In this document: positions 1-19,905 of the stretch, piece after piece
Layout: the number at the start of each line of letters is the position of its first letter
Position numbering within the stretch: the stretch's first letter is position 1
Program-made: the position numbers and the translations under genes
Assembly: GCA_963971225.1 (NCBI GenBank)
Contig: OZ020269.1
Span: forward strand, 97,396,040-97,460,039
Direction: 5' to 3'
Source: Melieria omissa
Lineage: Eukaryota > Arthropoda > Insecta > Diptera > Ulidiidae
Length of the DNA stretch: 64,000 nt
Notes under the pieces: generated by a model
Seen by the model: only the letters and a program-made list of their open reading frames with translations
What the model was told of the DNA's origin: nothing
The model's database searches: none

Positions 1-827
1 ATTAAAATACAAATTAATTAAACGTAATATTTGTTATATAAGACAAATTACATTTTTTTAACTGAGAAAATTGAGTTTTGTATGATTCAAGTGATTTACA
101 GTTTTAGTTACCATTCACGAACCGCAAATACCACTTTTTTGGTAATTTTCCCCCTTCCATCACATTCAATGAATAATTCATTTTTTGTTTTTACCAACTA
201 ACATCAATTTTTATTAAATTGTTCCATTTCAATGCATTTGCTTGAAGTATTTTCTGTGTACAACAGTTTCATAATAAGTCGGACATCGCACGTCCTCTAT
301 AACACGTCTGTAATGTAGTTCATAAATATCCATAGCTCAATAATAGTGACAGGTAGTGACTCAAATAAAACAATTGCCAACTCGAGTACAGCACATCATA
401 AATTCATTGCAACAGAATTTCTTTCAGCTCTTATATTTTGTCCATGTTCATCGACTAACATTTGGGATGAAAATTGTTTTCTAATAGCGGATCTATTCCG
501 AAACAACAGCAATTCGTTTAATTTTAACAAATAAAATTTAAAGCATAGACAAAGAATCCGATTCGGCTTTGGTACGAGGAACAGGTGTGGAAAGCACTAG
601 TGGCGTACAATTTAATTTTACGCCAAAGTTTAAAACGACAAATACTAAATTCTAAATTAGGCCGTAGCGTTGCTCTAAACAATTTGTATGCGCTGCTGTT
701 TCGTTTATTTTTTGTGTAAAGCTTTTCCGAATGTGCACGCTAGGAATCTTCATCAATTTTGTTACTTGTATGTCTTCCGTCAATTTTTTTTATTTAGTTT
801 GGTTAATGGAAACTAGACGCTGCACAT
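1..827. other. 3' flank of Pgi, no gene recognised
   Basis: AT-rich sequence without a supported coding region. On the minus strand, 34 bases past the Pgi stop, an AATAAA signal (789-794) is a plausible Pgi polyadenylation site. The 62-codon ORF at 346-534 has no recognisable family and looks like chance. Confidence 0.5.
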
Positions 828-10023
<9,196 letters not shown>

Positions 10024-10421
10024 TCTTATGATTGAAAGACTTCCTACTCGTATAGTTGGTTGATTCTGGTGGCTGCTGGTGTTGCTTCTACCAGCGACGA
10101 CGACGTTCGTTGATGCTCAATGAAATGTTTGCGCGTATTAAAATCGATTAACGCTTAAGTACAGCAGCTGGATGGATGTCACAAATTGAGCCGCCCAATT
10201 CAGCAAATTAATTAAGGAACTGATAGTTGGAAAACGCGTTATGGAGAAGCAGCAAATAACGACCGAACCAAACCGTCCTATGCGAGCGTAGCAATTCAAT
10301 TTGTGCTATGCGGCTTTGTCAATGTCGAATGAAAAACATAACCAGTGTTGCATTTGCGCTTTTACGTATCGTATGATTTAGTGGAGGGTTGATGTAGTGG
10401 AAAATTTCTTCTTGGCCATAA
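10024..10421. promoter_or_regulatory. Upstream region of Pgi (inferred)
   Basis: Sequence immediately 5' of the Pgi start on the minus strand. It probably contains the Pgi 5'UTR and promoter by position. I could not identify a TATA box or initiator with confidence. Confidence 0.25.
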
Positions 10422-11483
10422 TACAGGTAGACCTCGCTTGGTAGTCTACCTATATGTACATAAATAATTCTGTGGTCAAAAGCAATAATAGCTTAAGTCC
10501 ATAAGTATTATTTTGAGCAGCGCGCTTAAAAGGAAGATGCTAGCACCCTTAACTAAGTGATGTCTTAAATCGACTTAAGCGTTTATTGTTTTTGACCACA
10601 GAATTGTTTAAATCATGCATATGAATGATTTAAGTGAGGTCTTACACTCTTTAAATATGTTGCAAGGCATTTTTTATACTCCTGTACATACATATCGCAC
10701 ACCCACTTCAAAATGACACAATTCAAAATTCTTAATTTTCGGGTTTATGTGTTAATACTGTTCAGAATGCGTCTATCTACTAATAAGCTCAGCATGTTTT
10801 ATTGTTGTTAACTGTTGCCAAAATACAATTAGGTTACTCTTCATGTCGATAACTCTGATGCTATTTGATCGTTGCAGCTCAATGCAAAAGAGTCCTAACT
10901 CAAATTGTGACACTTTTGGCGAAACAAATTTTTGTTTAAGTTAATTTTAAGTAAAGATGTGACAATTTCAGTATATTTTCAAATAAAAGAATTAATTTCG
11001 AATTTTCAAAATTTTTTCTTCTACTTTTAAACTGTCCTTTATAATTATTAAATTCAGCAAAAGTGACATAACTTAAAATAATTCGGTAATTATTGAATTA
11101 AAATATCATCAAAAAAGTCACAACTAAAAAATTTTGATTTTCTAGTGTAAAATAAAAAAATCTTTGTAACTCATCTTAAAGCCTAATCTGTAGGTATTTT
11201 CTACTAAACGGTCTATACGTTATTTTAAAAAAATGTTTATTCAGCTCAACAACAGTTTTTTGCGTTTCCTGAAAAATTACAAGTCTTGAGTTGTGTCACT
11301 TTTGTAGTGAATGTGCGAAGTGTATAAATCAGGGAAACATAACGACAATTTTATGTTTATATTTTCAATATCGTGTTAGATCGAGGCTTTTCACGTATTC
11401 ATCGAAAATGTGTCGCAAAATGTGAAGTGTGTTAGATCGAGGCCGTGTTATCCGAGGTACGTGTTAAGCAAGGTCTACCTGTA
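10422..11483. mobile_element. Tc1/mariner-pogo-type element, TIR CAGGTAGACC, TA flank
   Basis: The left end reads TA-CAGGTAGACCTCGCTT and the right end reads AAGCAAGGTCTACCTG-TA, giving inverted ends of about 16 bases around a 1.06-kb interior. A GATCGAGGC-type motif repeats near the right end (about 11375-11445). The interior has no intact transposase. A smaller palindromic element is nested at 10466-10605. It lies in the spacer between Pgi and lines. Confidence 0.75.
10466..10605. mobile_element. 140-bp palindromic MITE nested in a larger element
   Basis: AATTCTGTGGTCAAAAGCAA at the left is mirrored by TTGTTTTTGACCACAGAATT at the right. The inner bases AGCTTAAGTC and GACTTAAGC are also inverted. 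The whole can fold into one hairpin. Its location inside the 10422-11483 element implies a later insertion. Confidence 0.75.
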
Positions 11484-13264
11484 TCTCGAAATGTATTTCT
11501 GCAGAAATCATTAAATAGTAGAAAATGATTAAAGTTGATTAAATTTCAATGAATTTTAAGTATTAATGTACATTAAAATGAAGTTAGTTGAAAATATCAA
11601 AGGTGCCGCCGAAGCACAGTAGTCTACAAGTTGGACTGCGAGCCACTAGTTAACCAAACACCAATGTTTGGACAACATATCCAATAAAAAATAGAAAAAC
11701 TATAAAATAATCGGAGTTGCTTTTGGCTCGCAGTTCGAAAGATTTGTATTTTTAAACGCAACACGTGATACTAGGCCTTAAATCGTAATTTAGTTGTCGT
11801 GCTATATATCTGGCCATATTTATCTATCGAAATAGATAGGTAGACCAAACTGTCACTAAGTTTCTGATATGATTTAGAACCACATTTGTAGATTCATAGA
11901 AAAAAGTTGATTACCTATATATACCTACATTTATCTTCTAAGTACTTGATAATAGATGGTCCGCATAAATATTTTAAAAATTATTTTATTATAAACCTTA
12001 GATTTAATAGATTAAAGCAAATATTGCAATAGTTGTAATTGCATTCTTATAGAAATTGTTTGTTTGTTTGCATCTAAAACTCCAAATGTTTTCGAGGGTT
12101 TTACAAATTTTGGAAACAATGTTACAAAGCTAACTATAAAATAATAACAATAATTAATTATGCTTCCAAGATACTGTAGAAAAAGGTTTACTTTCATCCA
12201 AGGCACATTAAATACACCTTGCTATCATCATATCGAGAGGAAAAGAGCCAATACTTTATTATTGGCAATGCTGTAAGTGGCTCGTTGAGTAGATGGCAGT
12301 TGTGCGGTTTCGCACAATCCCATTGGCTGCACTGCACGCCACTTGACGAAGCTTCAAGTGTATTGGTGTGTGTAATTAAGAAGTCAAATTCCAACAAAAA
12401 AGCAAAACGAAGTAGCGAAAACACACAAATTTTCGGATTGCAATTTGAAAGCATTTCAATAATGAAATTTCACTGAAAATGCTAAGAAAATGCAAATTGA
12501 ATTCAAAGCAACGCAGTGCGCGCGTCAAGAGTGAGCGAAAATGCCGAGCAACACAAAAAGTGGAGTGAAAACAGCGACGACGTGCGACTTCTTGCAAGCA
12601 AAGGAAAGAAACAACAAGGCAGTGTCATTTGTACTGTGAAAACAGTGAAGAAACGGCGAAAAAAAGGTAAATATGAGGCGATGCTGTTGACCACCAACTG
12701 GAAACACCGAACTAAACGCGTCAGATTTGGTGCAGAAACTGTGCCAACACAAACGGGTAGCCGCGGTGGCTTGTGGCGTAAACGCGCTGGCGGCAGACAG
12801 ACGCCTCCGCCAACAACAAGCCAACAGTCAACCTGTGCGCGGTGGTGAAGTGCATACGTAACCTTGCGAATGCGTAGTGCGGTAGCATCTTTTGTCCAAT
12901 GGCGAAGCAGCGCCGCCGCAACACTTCATTTTGTGAACGAATTTGGGAATTTGCGCTTAATTGAGTTGCGACGCGGCGAGTTCGCGTCGTGGCGAAAGCA
13001 AAGCAAATTTCCGCTGTTGACGCTCCATAAATGGCAAGAAAACAAGTGATTAAAGTAAATTTGAACAAGAAGTGATGCTGGTGACAGTGTGCTAACTGCT
13101 TGAAGTGGCATCGCAGACAGTCATCGGATGTAAGACAAGTAGCATCCTTTGTTTGTGCTTGTTGGGGCGTAGCGAATTTAATGGCTGCCAGCAAAATGTG
13201 AAATTTAAATATACGAGATTTAAAAAAAATTGAATTAAAAATAAAAACTTTTTGATTATTTGCA
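11484..13264. other. Pgi-lines spacer and probable lines 5' leader
   Basis: The first half is AT-rich without recognisable features. From about 12480 the base composition rises in G+C. A splice acceptor (TTATTTGCAG) ends at 13265-13266, upstream of the lines start, so a 5' untranslated exon probably lies in 12480-13200. Overlapping ORFs on both strands here have no family resemblance. Confidence 0.35.
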
Positions 13265-13405
13265 GATTTTGGCGGTAGTTGAGGCACAACGTTTACACGG
13301 ATACGTACTGCGATTCTGTAATAGCTTCAACGTGCTCGTCGCTCACATATCGCCAGTGGCCTCTTGGCATTAAGTGGGCGTGCCTTCACGTATGTACCGT
13401 ACAAA

Positions 13406-16400
13406 ATGTCCGCAACTCCCAGTAAAAATGATGCAAGTTCCCACACGGCATCGTCGAATGCATCTGCTACTATCACTAGTAGTAACAATAACAACAATAA
13501 CAGCAACAGCAGCAATGCTGAGCAGCCGCAAACGAAGCGCCAGAAAATTGAAAAAATTAAAACAAATAGTAAAAACGCAAAAAACCCCAAAACAACAACG
13601 AATACAACGCCCCCACCGCCTGATATCATTGACACGGGCGGTGGGACCATACCATTAACAACATCAGCAGCCATCAATGGTGGCCAGCAAACGTCGGCGC
13701 CACAACATCGCTGTTCATCGCTCTCCTCCTCTGCCAACTCCATATCGACGCCCAGCTCGTCCAACAACTCGCCCACTTCGACGCCGTCCAGCTCACGTGC
13801 CACATCGCTGTCGCAACTGCTAAGCGTGCAGAGCATTGTCAGCCTCTTGCCACCCGCTGCTGTTACAGCTGTCAGCTGCTCCCCTGCAACCGCAGCCACC
13901 AGTGTAAGCAATAGCAGTTGTCACACCGTCACTGCCCACAACGGCCTCAGTTGCAACAGTAGCAATGGCGGCAGCGATCACTCCGCCGATGAAGTGGACC
14001 GCATTACTCTACCCGACCTTCTGCCGAGTGTGGTGAGCACTTGCGACAATACGTCCGGCAAAGTGCGACAGTCACAACAGGAAGTCGCTGCGGCAGTTGC
14101 TGCGCAGCAAGACATGCGCGAATTCGAAGCGTCTCTGATAAACCAGTGCCTGTGCGGCGTATCAGAGCGAACGCTGCGCAAACCCTTTCAATCGCACTAC
14201 TCGCTGGATGCCAACGGCCAGAAGCGCATTGCCAACCTGGCCGAGTGGCCAACGGCCAAGCTCCTGCAGTTCCTGTCCAATCTGCAGCTGTTATTCGACA
14301 TCTACCTGAAGCAGAATTCGAAGGGTTTCATTTGTGCGCGCATCATGGACGTGTGCGACGCGCTCATACGCAACGACCATAACCTCATCGACGAGATAAT
14401 TGTGTTGGCCGGCTACAGCGATGCGTACGTTCAGTTCTTGGCCGGCAGGGTGCTAGCGGCATTTCTGGTCATTGCCAAGCAGGAGCTGGACGACGACTGG
14501 CTAAAGAAGCTCGTTGATAACCTTTTCAATTTCGACCGCCTGGACCAGGCAGCCGTGCAGAAGATCCACTTCAGCCTGGAGGTAATTAAGCGCATAGTCG
14601 AATGGAAGGATGTGGATCTGCACCCGCTGGAGGATGAGATTGTCGACACGCAGGCGGGTAGCGCTGCGGCTGATGGAGATAGTAGCGTTAGCGGCACGCA
14701 CTCATATCTGCACTTTCCGACGCAGCAGCCAACGCTGGAGACGAATTACTTTGCGCTGCAGTTTCGTGGCGCAGGCGCAGCAGAGAGTGCGGCGCTGTAT
14801 GGCCATTCGGCAGTTGAAGAGGATGAAGATGACGAAGACGATGCGCGTCTGCTGCATAGTGCGCACGATGAGGAGGACGACGAAGACGAGGATGATGAGA
14901 CAGTGGAAGCGCACCATGCGCGGCACTCGCACCATAATCTGTCACAACTGTCGCATTTCGATGCGTACGCGTCAATGTCAGCTGGCAGCGACGAATACCT
15001 ATCCGCCGCCATCAGCAGCTATCAGCAGTCGTCGTCTGCGCTTCATGCACCACTGTACACGACTGCCGCTCATCACCCGCATGCGCAACAACCAGCCCAT
15101 TACCATCAAGCGACGCCCTACGCGCATGCGCATAGCGCCGAAACTATGACGCCTGCCAACGCCTATGCCGGCTGTCACATCATTACTCTCACCGACTCGG
15201 AGAGTTTTGACACCACTCACCTGAAGGGCATCACCATCAAAATACTCGAAAACAAGTGGCCGGCGCTGGTGAAGAACATGTCTGCACTAATTGCCAACCA
15301 CATGAACATGGAACACGCAGAGCACTGCATCCTTAACTTTCTGCAACTGTGGGAGAACATAATTTCGGTGAAGGCGAATCTGTCGGTGGTGGAGACACGC
15401 CCTTTCTACGCGCAGCTGGACAAATTCGAACTGCTGCTCAACCAGCCGCACCTCTCCTGTACTGTGTACAAGCAGATGCTGTGCCTGTTCAACGAGGCGC
15501 TGTGCTACGGCTCGACATTGGCACTGCAGGATATGCCGCCCGACGAGACGTGTCGCTTGGCGCACCAGATAGTGCGTCACGTGAAGGACGCAAGCATATT
15601 GGAGTCGCTGCCACGCCGCCAGCCCGAGAACATTGTCAGCCTCATAGGCTACAAGCTACAACCGGTCATGTATGCGCCGGACTCGTTAGAATCGCACACG
15701 CAGCACTTCCCCACCGATGCGCAACAACTGGGTCACCAGTCACACTCGCACCAGCAGCGATCGCTGTTGACCGGCGCCGATGATACGCTGCTAGAAATGG
15801 ACAAGACCATACTGCAGAAGATGGTGCTGCTGGTGCTCAAGTCGATTGCAGTCACCGTGAAGGAGATACGCAGCGACTCGTCAGACTCGTCCATTGATTC
15901 GCGCGATTGCGACGCCTATCAAGACATGGTGCTGATCGAGCGCTCCATACGCGACGTGCTGCGCAAGCTGGAGTCCTTCATCAAGCACACGCTCGACTTT
16001 CATCCGGAGTGTCACTTTAGCAAAATACTCATACACCTGTTCGACGATCAGGACGACCACCTGATCGAGGCCATGGTCTGCACGTTGGACGTGACGGCGG
16101 GCATCTCGTTTCGAAACAACGCCTTCCCCGAGCTCGTTGCCATGTTAAATCCGGTGTACACGTTCCTAGAGTTCCTCAAGATGATATCGAATAGCTCGGA
16201 TCTGCTGCTCGATCTGCTCGTTAACAACGAGACCTGCTTTCTGCTCTACCTGCTGCGCTTCCTCAAGTATATACGCATGAACTGGCCGATGTTTGTGAGC
16301 AGCTGCCACGACTTTGGCATGGGCGTTCGCACGCTGGACGAGGCGATGAGTGTACTGATACGGCTCCGGTTGCACATATCACGGCTGGTGGCGCGACAGC

Positions 16401-16486
16401 TGTATCCATACGATATTTCGCCGGTGCTGCGGCTGCTCGAAAGCTGCGAGGGGCTGTACGAGGGCAACGAAGAGAGTTTAGCGTAA
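13406..16486 (+). CDS. lin: Protein lines, single coding exon
   Basis: Lines is a nuclear/cytoplasmic regulator in Drosophila, needed for dorsal epidermal, hindgut and appendage patterning downstream of Wingless and opposing Drumstick/Bowl. This frame is 1,026 codons. Residues 1-230 are low-complexity Ser/Asn/Thr-rich. The conserved N-terminal block begins near residue 235 (LINQCLCGVSERTL), and the central block near 615 (ENKWPALVKNMSALI). The C-terminal block (about 795-1026) includes FLLYLLRFLKYIRMNWPMF. Between conserved blocks, residues 470-600 are a strongly acidic then His-rich linker. I chose the ATG at 13406 (context CAAAATGTC); the frame stays open upstream without an ATG. An AATAAA overlaps the stop region at 16486. 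A 5'UTR intron acceptor ends at about 13266. Confidence 0.9.
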   Translation: MSATPSKNDASSHTASSNASATITSSNNNNNNSNSSNAEQPQTKRQKIEKIKTNSKNAKNPKTTTNTTPPPPDIIDTGGGTIPLTTSAAINGGQQTSAPQHRCSSLSSSANSISTPSSSNNSPTSTPSSSRATSLSQLLSVQSIVSLLPPAAVTAVSCSPATAATSVSNSSCHTVTAHNGLSCNSSNGGSDHSADEVDRITLPDLLPSVVSTCDNTSGKVRQSQQEVAAAVAAQQDMREFEASLINQCLCGVSERTLRKPFQSHYSLDANGQKRIANLAEWPTAKLLQFLSNLQLLFDIYLKQNSKGFICARIMDVCDALIRNDHNLIDEIIVLAGYSDAYVQFLAGRVLAAFLVIAKQELDDDWLKKLVDNLFNFDRLDQAAVQKIHFSLEVIKRIVEWKDVDLHPLEDEIVDTQAGSAAADGDSSVSGTHSYLHFPTQQPTLETNYFALQFRGAGAAESAALYGHSAVEEDEDDEDDARLLHSAHDEEDDEDEDDETVEAHHARHSHHNLSQLSHFDAYASMSAGSDEYLSAAISSYQQSSSALHAPLYTTAAHHPHAQQPAHYHQATPYAHAHSAETMTPANAYAGCHIITLTDSESFDTTHLKGITIKILENKWPALVKNMSALIANHMNMEHAEHCILNFLQLWENIISVKANLSVVETRPFYAQLDKFELLLNQPHLSCTVYKQMLCLFNEALCYGSTLALQDMPPDETCRLAHQIVRHVKDASILESLPRRQPENIVSLIGYKLQPVMYAPDSLESHTQHFPTDAQQLGHQSHSHQQRSLLTGADDTLLEMDKTILQKMVLLVLKSIAVTVKEIRSDSSDSSIDSRDCDAYQDMVLIERSIRDVLRKLESFIKHTLDFHPECHFSKILIHLFDDQDDHLIEAMVCTLDVTAGISFRNNAFPELVAMLNPVYTFLEFLKMISNSSDLLLDLLVNNETCFLLYLLRFLKYIRMNWPMFVSSCHDFGMGVRTLDEAMSVLIRLRLHISRLVARQLYPYDISPVLRLLESCEGLYEGNEESLA

Positions 16487-17892
16487 ATAAAAGGGCGACG
16501 GGATGATGAACTAACCTGGGGCCCAGATATATGTTGCGATATAATGTGGCCGATTGCTTCCTTCACACACACAACTAATTGGAATATCTAACAACAACAA
16601 AAACAAAAATGATTCAACTTGGTATGCACATTCGAGTGTATGGGAATACTAGAAGAGAGGGGAAATCAGATGCAAACAAGTTAAAACGTATAAGAGGTTT
16701 TCTTATATTGTTAAAAAAAACGATGCCAATTTTCTTTACAAATTTAAGCAGTTACAGTTGGAATTTGAATTGATTTGGCGCAAACAGTAGTTCGAGATCA
16801 GCGCTGTCTTACTGAATATTTCGAAGTACTCCGATATTCTGCTTTTTATTCACTCATATTTGAAGTTGACAGCTTCCCAGTTTAGACTGAGAGTCTAAAA
16901 CACTATTAAACATTTGTTGAATTTTCTCACTAAAAATGTTGACATACATTTGGTAGATTGCAATTACAGTTTTTTTATACTCCTTTTGAAAGCATTAGAA
17001 CTTTAAACTTGAGCTTGATGCTCCTCATGAATTCAAGCTTTCACACTCAAAATTATAACCTTTTCACTACAAACTTGAGAAAAGTGAGTTTGTCTGTTTC
17101 GAAAACCTCCTTACCTTTCGAAAACCTCCTTACCTCCTTCTTACAGAATTAGAATTTTCCCTCTCGAATGTGCAACTAAAAAGTAAAAGAATTATTAAAC
17201 AAAGACTTGAATATCTTTAATGCATGTTTTCCTCCTAAGAAACTATTTAACAAATACGTAAATTATTAACATCTAAAGAAATAAACAATTGCCTTAAATT
17301 AATTGTAAACATTAAGCGAATTAAATTAAAAAAGTTAATTGAAATAATCTAATAAAATTAGTTTAGCCCGAGTTAAATGCAAATTACAACTAGAAAATAA
17401 ATCAAACAACTCACAAATTATTACAAATAGTATAAGAAAACTATAAAACGTAATCAAAATATGCCTTTCCTGTAGCACATAAGATTGTTTTAAATCTTGC
17501 CCTAGTTTTTACAATTAAATTATAATTTAAACTTAACTAAACGTATTGTAAATGTTTTCCCATTTTTACAAATAACTATAAATAAATGAAAAACATACAA
17601 GAGTACACTTTTTTTACCATAACATTAATAGTAATAGTAATAATTTTATTTAATTTAGTTTTGGAGTTATACTGTAAATATTATTGATTAAAAGTGCATA
17701 TCAAAAATACAGACAACACACATAAGAACATTCACATATACATACACAATGTTGAGAGCTGACAGCTTTTTAAAATATAAATTTTTTTTTACAGTTTTAC
17801 AGTATATTGAAATTTTGTAATATTTTTCTAACGCGCGTTTTTACAATAATAAAGACAAATTTTTTATAGAAAACTAAATTAAATCATTTCAC
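16487..17892. other. 3' flank of lines, AT-rich, no gene
   Basis: Mostly AT-rich spacer that probably includes the lines 3'UTR. A short direct repeat, TTTCGAAAACCTCCTTACC, occurs twice in tandem at about 17097-17134. No coding region is supported. Confidence 0.4.
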
Positions 17893-17896
17893 TTAA

Positions 17897-18369
17897 CCCT
17901 TTTAGTGCCGGGCGAAAAGAGGTGCCTATGCGAGAATAACCGGCCGAATTTCACAGTTTTACTAGGGTTTGGAAAAATGCTCAAAAAAATCAAACGAGAA
18001 ACAATATTTACATGATTAAAAAGGCATTATACTAAGGATGAAATAGAGAATGAACGATCGAGGAGACATTAACTGATCCTACGTCCCGCTGCGGCAATGC
18101 AACGTTATTTCGCGAGAGTCTTCAAATAGTTGTTTACATAACACGCTGCCGAAAAGTTCCGATAACATAAACGTCCACAAAGAGTTAAAACAAAAAACAA
18201 TTTTTTTTTATTCTCTCGTAGTGAAATTAGATCATTTATAACGTATTACAAATTTATATTGAGATAGAGTTCTCCCGCAAGCGCTACAAGGCGCGGGCCG
18301 ATATATCGACTCTGGCACTTCTTGCTAGTGCAGCAAGAGCCGATATATCGGCTTCCGCCACTAAAAGGG
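17897..18369. mobile_element. TTAA-flanked MITE, ends CCCTTTTAGTG
   Basis: Both sides are flanked by TTAA (17893-17896 and 18370-18373). The left end is CCCTTTTAGTGCCGG and the right end, complemented, is CCCTTTTAGTGGCGG: 14 of 15 match. It is 473 bases with no coding potential. Near the right end CGATATATCG occurs twice and GCCGATATATCGGC is palindromic. TTAA duplications and CCC ends are hallmarks of piggyBac-superfamily elements. Confidence 0.82.
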
Positions 18370-18589
18370 TTAAACATTGAGGATCAGTGGATAATGAATG
18401 TCATTCGATTTGGCGCTGTGTTTGTATGGAACTATGACTTGACTATAGAACTAATGTTCGTTTGATATTTCTATCAGTCATACTTGCAGCTTAGATTAGT
18501 GTGGGTAAGCGGCATTTAAATTTTTATGCTTGATTAAAGTAAACAAATAAATAAAATTAACTTTCAAAAAGCGGTTCATAGGATGTTTG

Positions 18590-18905
18590 ATTCCTCGCTT
18601 TGTTGGTTGGGTTGTTAGTTAGGGAATAGTCGGTTCTTATATTCCTCTGGAGCTAACCAAAAGTTTCAATCCAGAGACAACCAGTTCGATCTCTTAATGA
18701 AAGAGAGCAGAGTAGAAATATCAACTTTTGCCGCGCTAGCGGGATGCGTCAGAAATCTTGACTCCAGGGTACGAAGTTGGCGTTCTTGCAGAGTCGGGCA
18801 ACGGCATAGGAAGTGTTGTATCGTTTCTTCCTCTTCTTCATGTCCGCAGCTTCTGCCAACATCAATGGACGAGAGCCACTATTTGATAACCATAGATCTA
18901 ATAGT
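18590..18905 (-). mobile_element. 3' fragment of a jockey/R1-like non-LTR retrotransposon
   Basis: Read on the minus strand from 18878 to the stop at 18666, the frame shows CxxC-type residues followed by EEEEETIQHFLCRCPTL and ends FIKRSNWLSLD. This C-terminal Cys-His motif, CxxCxxExET-H-C-CP, is typical of ORF2 of jockey-clade and related retrotransposons. Upstream it breaks by frameshift and stop. The fragment is 5'-truncated, as usual for this class. Its 3' untranslated tail extends to about 18590. Confidence 0.75.
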
Positions 18906-19629
18906 GCGTGGGAAAGGCTAAGTCAACGCTTTGAAAGTGAACCCTAACAAGTACGTATAACGTTTTGAAATATGTTGTGACTAAGTATTAAACGTTTTCT
19001 TAAACTAAAACCTAAATTGAACTATAAAAACGATAAACCGCTGCTCCCGTCTCAAAAGTGAGTCACTTCAAGTTAACCCATCTTTTACCGCCCCTAGATC
19101 CCGTGGACCGATTTTGAAAATTTTCATAATGTATACTGTTTCTGTATTACTGTTTCTTTTAAACTACGCATCGGAAGTATTTACAACCGAGGAGAAAGTT
19201 GAATATAATGCGAATCCCGTGTTTTAAGGACACATCAAAATATTTCAAGTTAGAACACGCTTAAAACTTTAGAAAACTGAAAGTTTCATAATTTGTATGT
19301 CAACATTGTTCTTTTGGTAAGCAGTATTAAGTGTTTTATTTAAAAACAAATTCATTTTGTATTAAAAAAAATTTATTTAATTTGATTTTAAATTGAAATT
19401 TTGAAAACCCTTGAAAAATGTGGTGGTGCTTATACCAGTTTTACACCGAGTGAAACCCTAAAATTCGGAAATAGTTCGCAGTGTGAAAGCCAACGAATGT
19501 AGGTTTCAGAATTTTTCAAAGCGGTAAAAAATGGGTTCATGTTGCAAACAAGAAATCTCTGGTCCAGGGCTAATTCTCGTTACGCTGTTTTTAGAAGTAT
19601 TTGTACAACTTTTTATGATAACTAATATC
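18906..19629. other. Spacer without recognised features
   Basis: AT-rich, no supported ORF or repeat pair seen. Confidence 0.35.
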
Positions 19630-19905
19630 AAAATATAGTAGACGCTCACCACTGGTGCTGGAAACATTGCTAAAGAATTCTTGGTTCAAATTGTGGAATT
19701 GGGACTTTGTCCAAAACGACAGTGACGATGATATGGCACTAGCAAAATTGTGAATAAATCAGGAGGGCAATGAAGCTCTCAATATAAATCAGACCCTTTT
19801 AACAAAAATCGACCATCTGCATAGAGGAAATCGAAAAAGGGGACCTATGGTGTTTTAGTGATGATTCTGAACATGAAATCAAAAGCGATGACTAGGTTTT
19901 AAAAA
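19630..19905 (+). mobile_element. Possible Tigger/jerky-type transposase C-terminal relic
   Basis: A short frame near 19645-19755 reads LETLLKNSWFKLWNWDF then a DSDDDMALAKL acidic segment. This resembles the tail of pogo/Tigger/jerky transposases, where an AWxKLWP-type motif precedes an acidic stretch. A frame shift later gives EEIEKGDLWCFSDDSEHE and a stop near 19893. No inverted ends were found. The match is from recall and weak. Confidence 0.4.

Noticed and set aside
13327..13911. 194-codon minus-strand ORF with Leu-rich run
   Set aside because: It is the antisense of the Ser/Asn-rich 5' end of lines; the Leu run is the complement of Asn/Ser-codon repeats.
14610..15149. 179-codon plus-strand Arg-rich ORF
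   Set aside because: Frame-shifted shadow of lines, with biased residues produced by codon use in the true frame.
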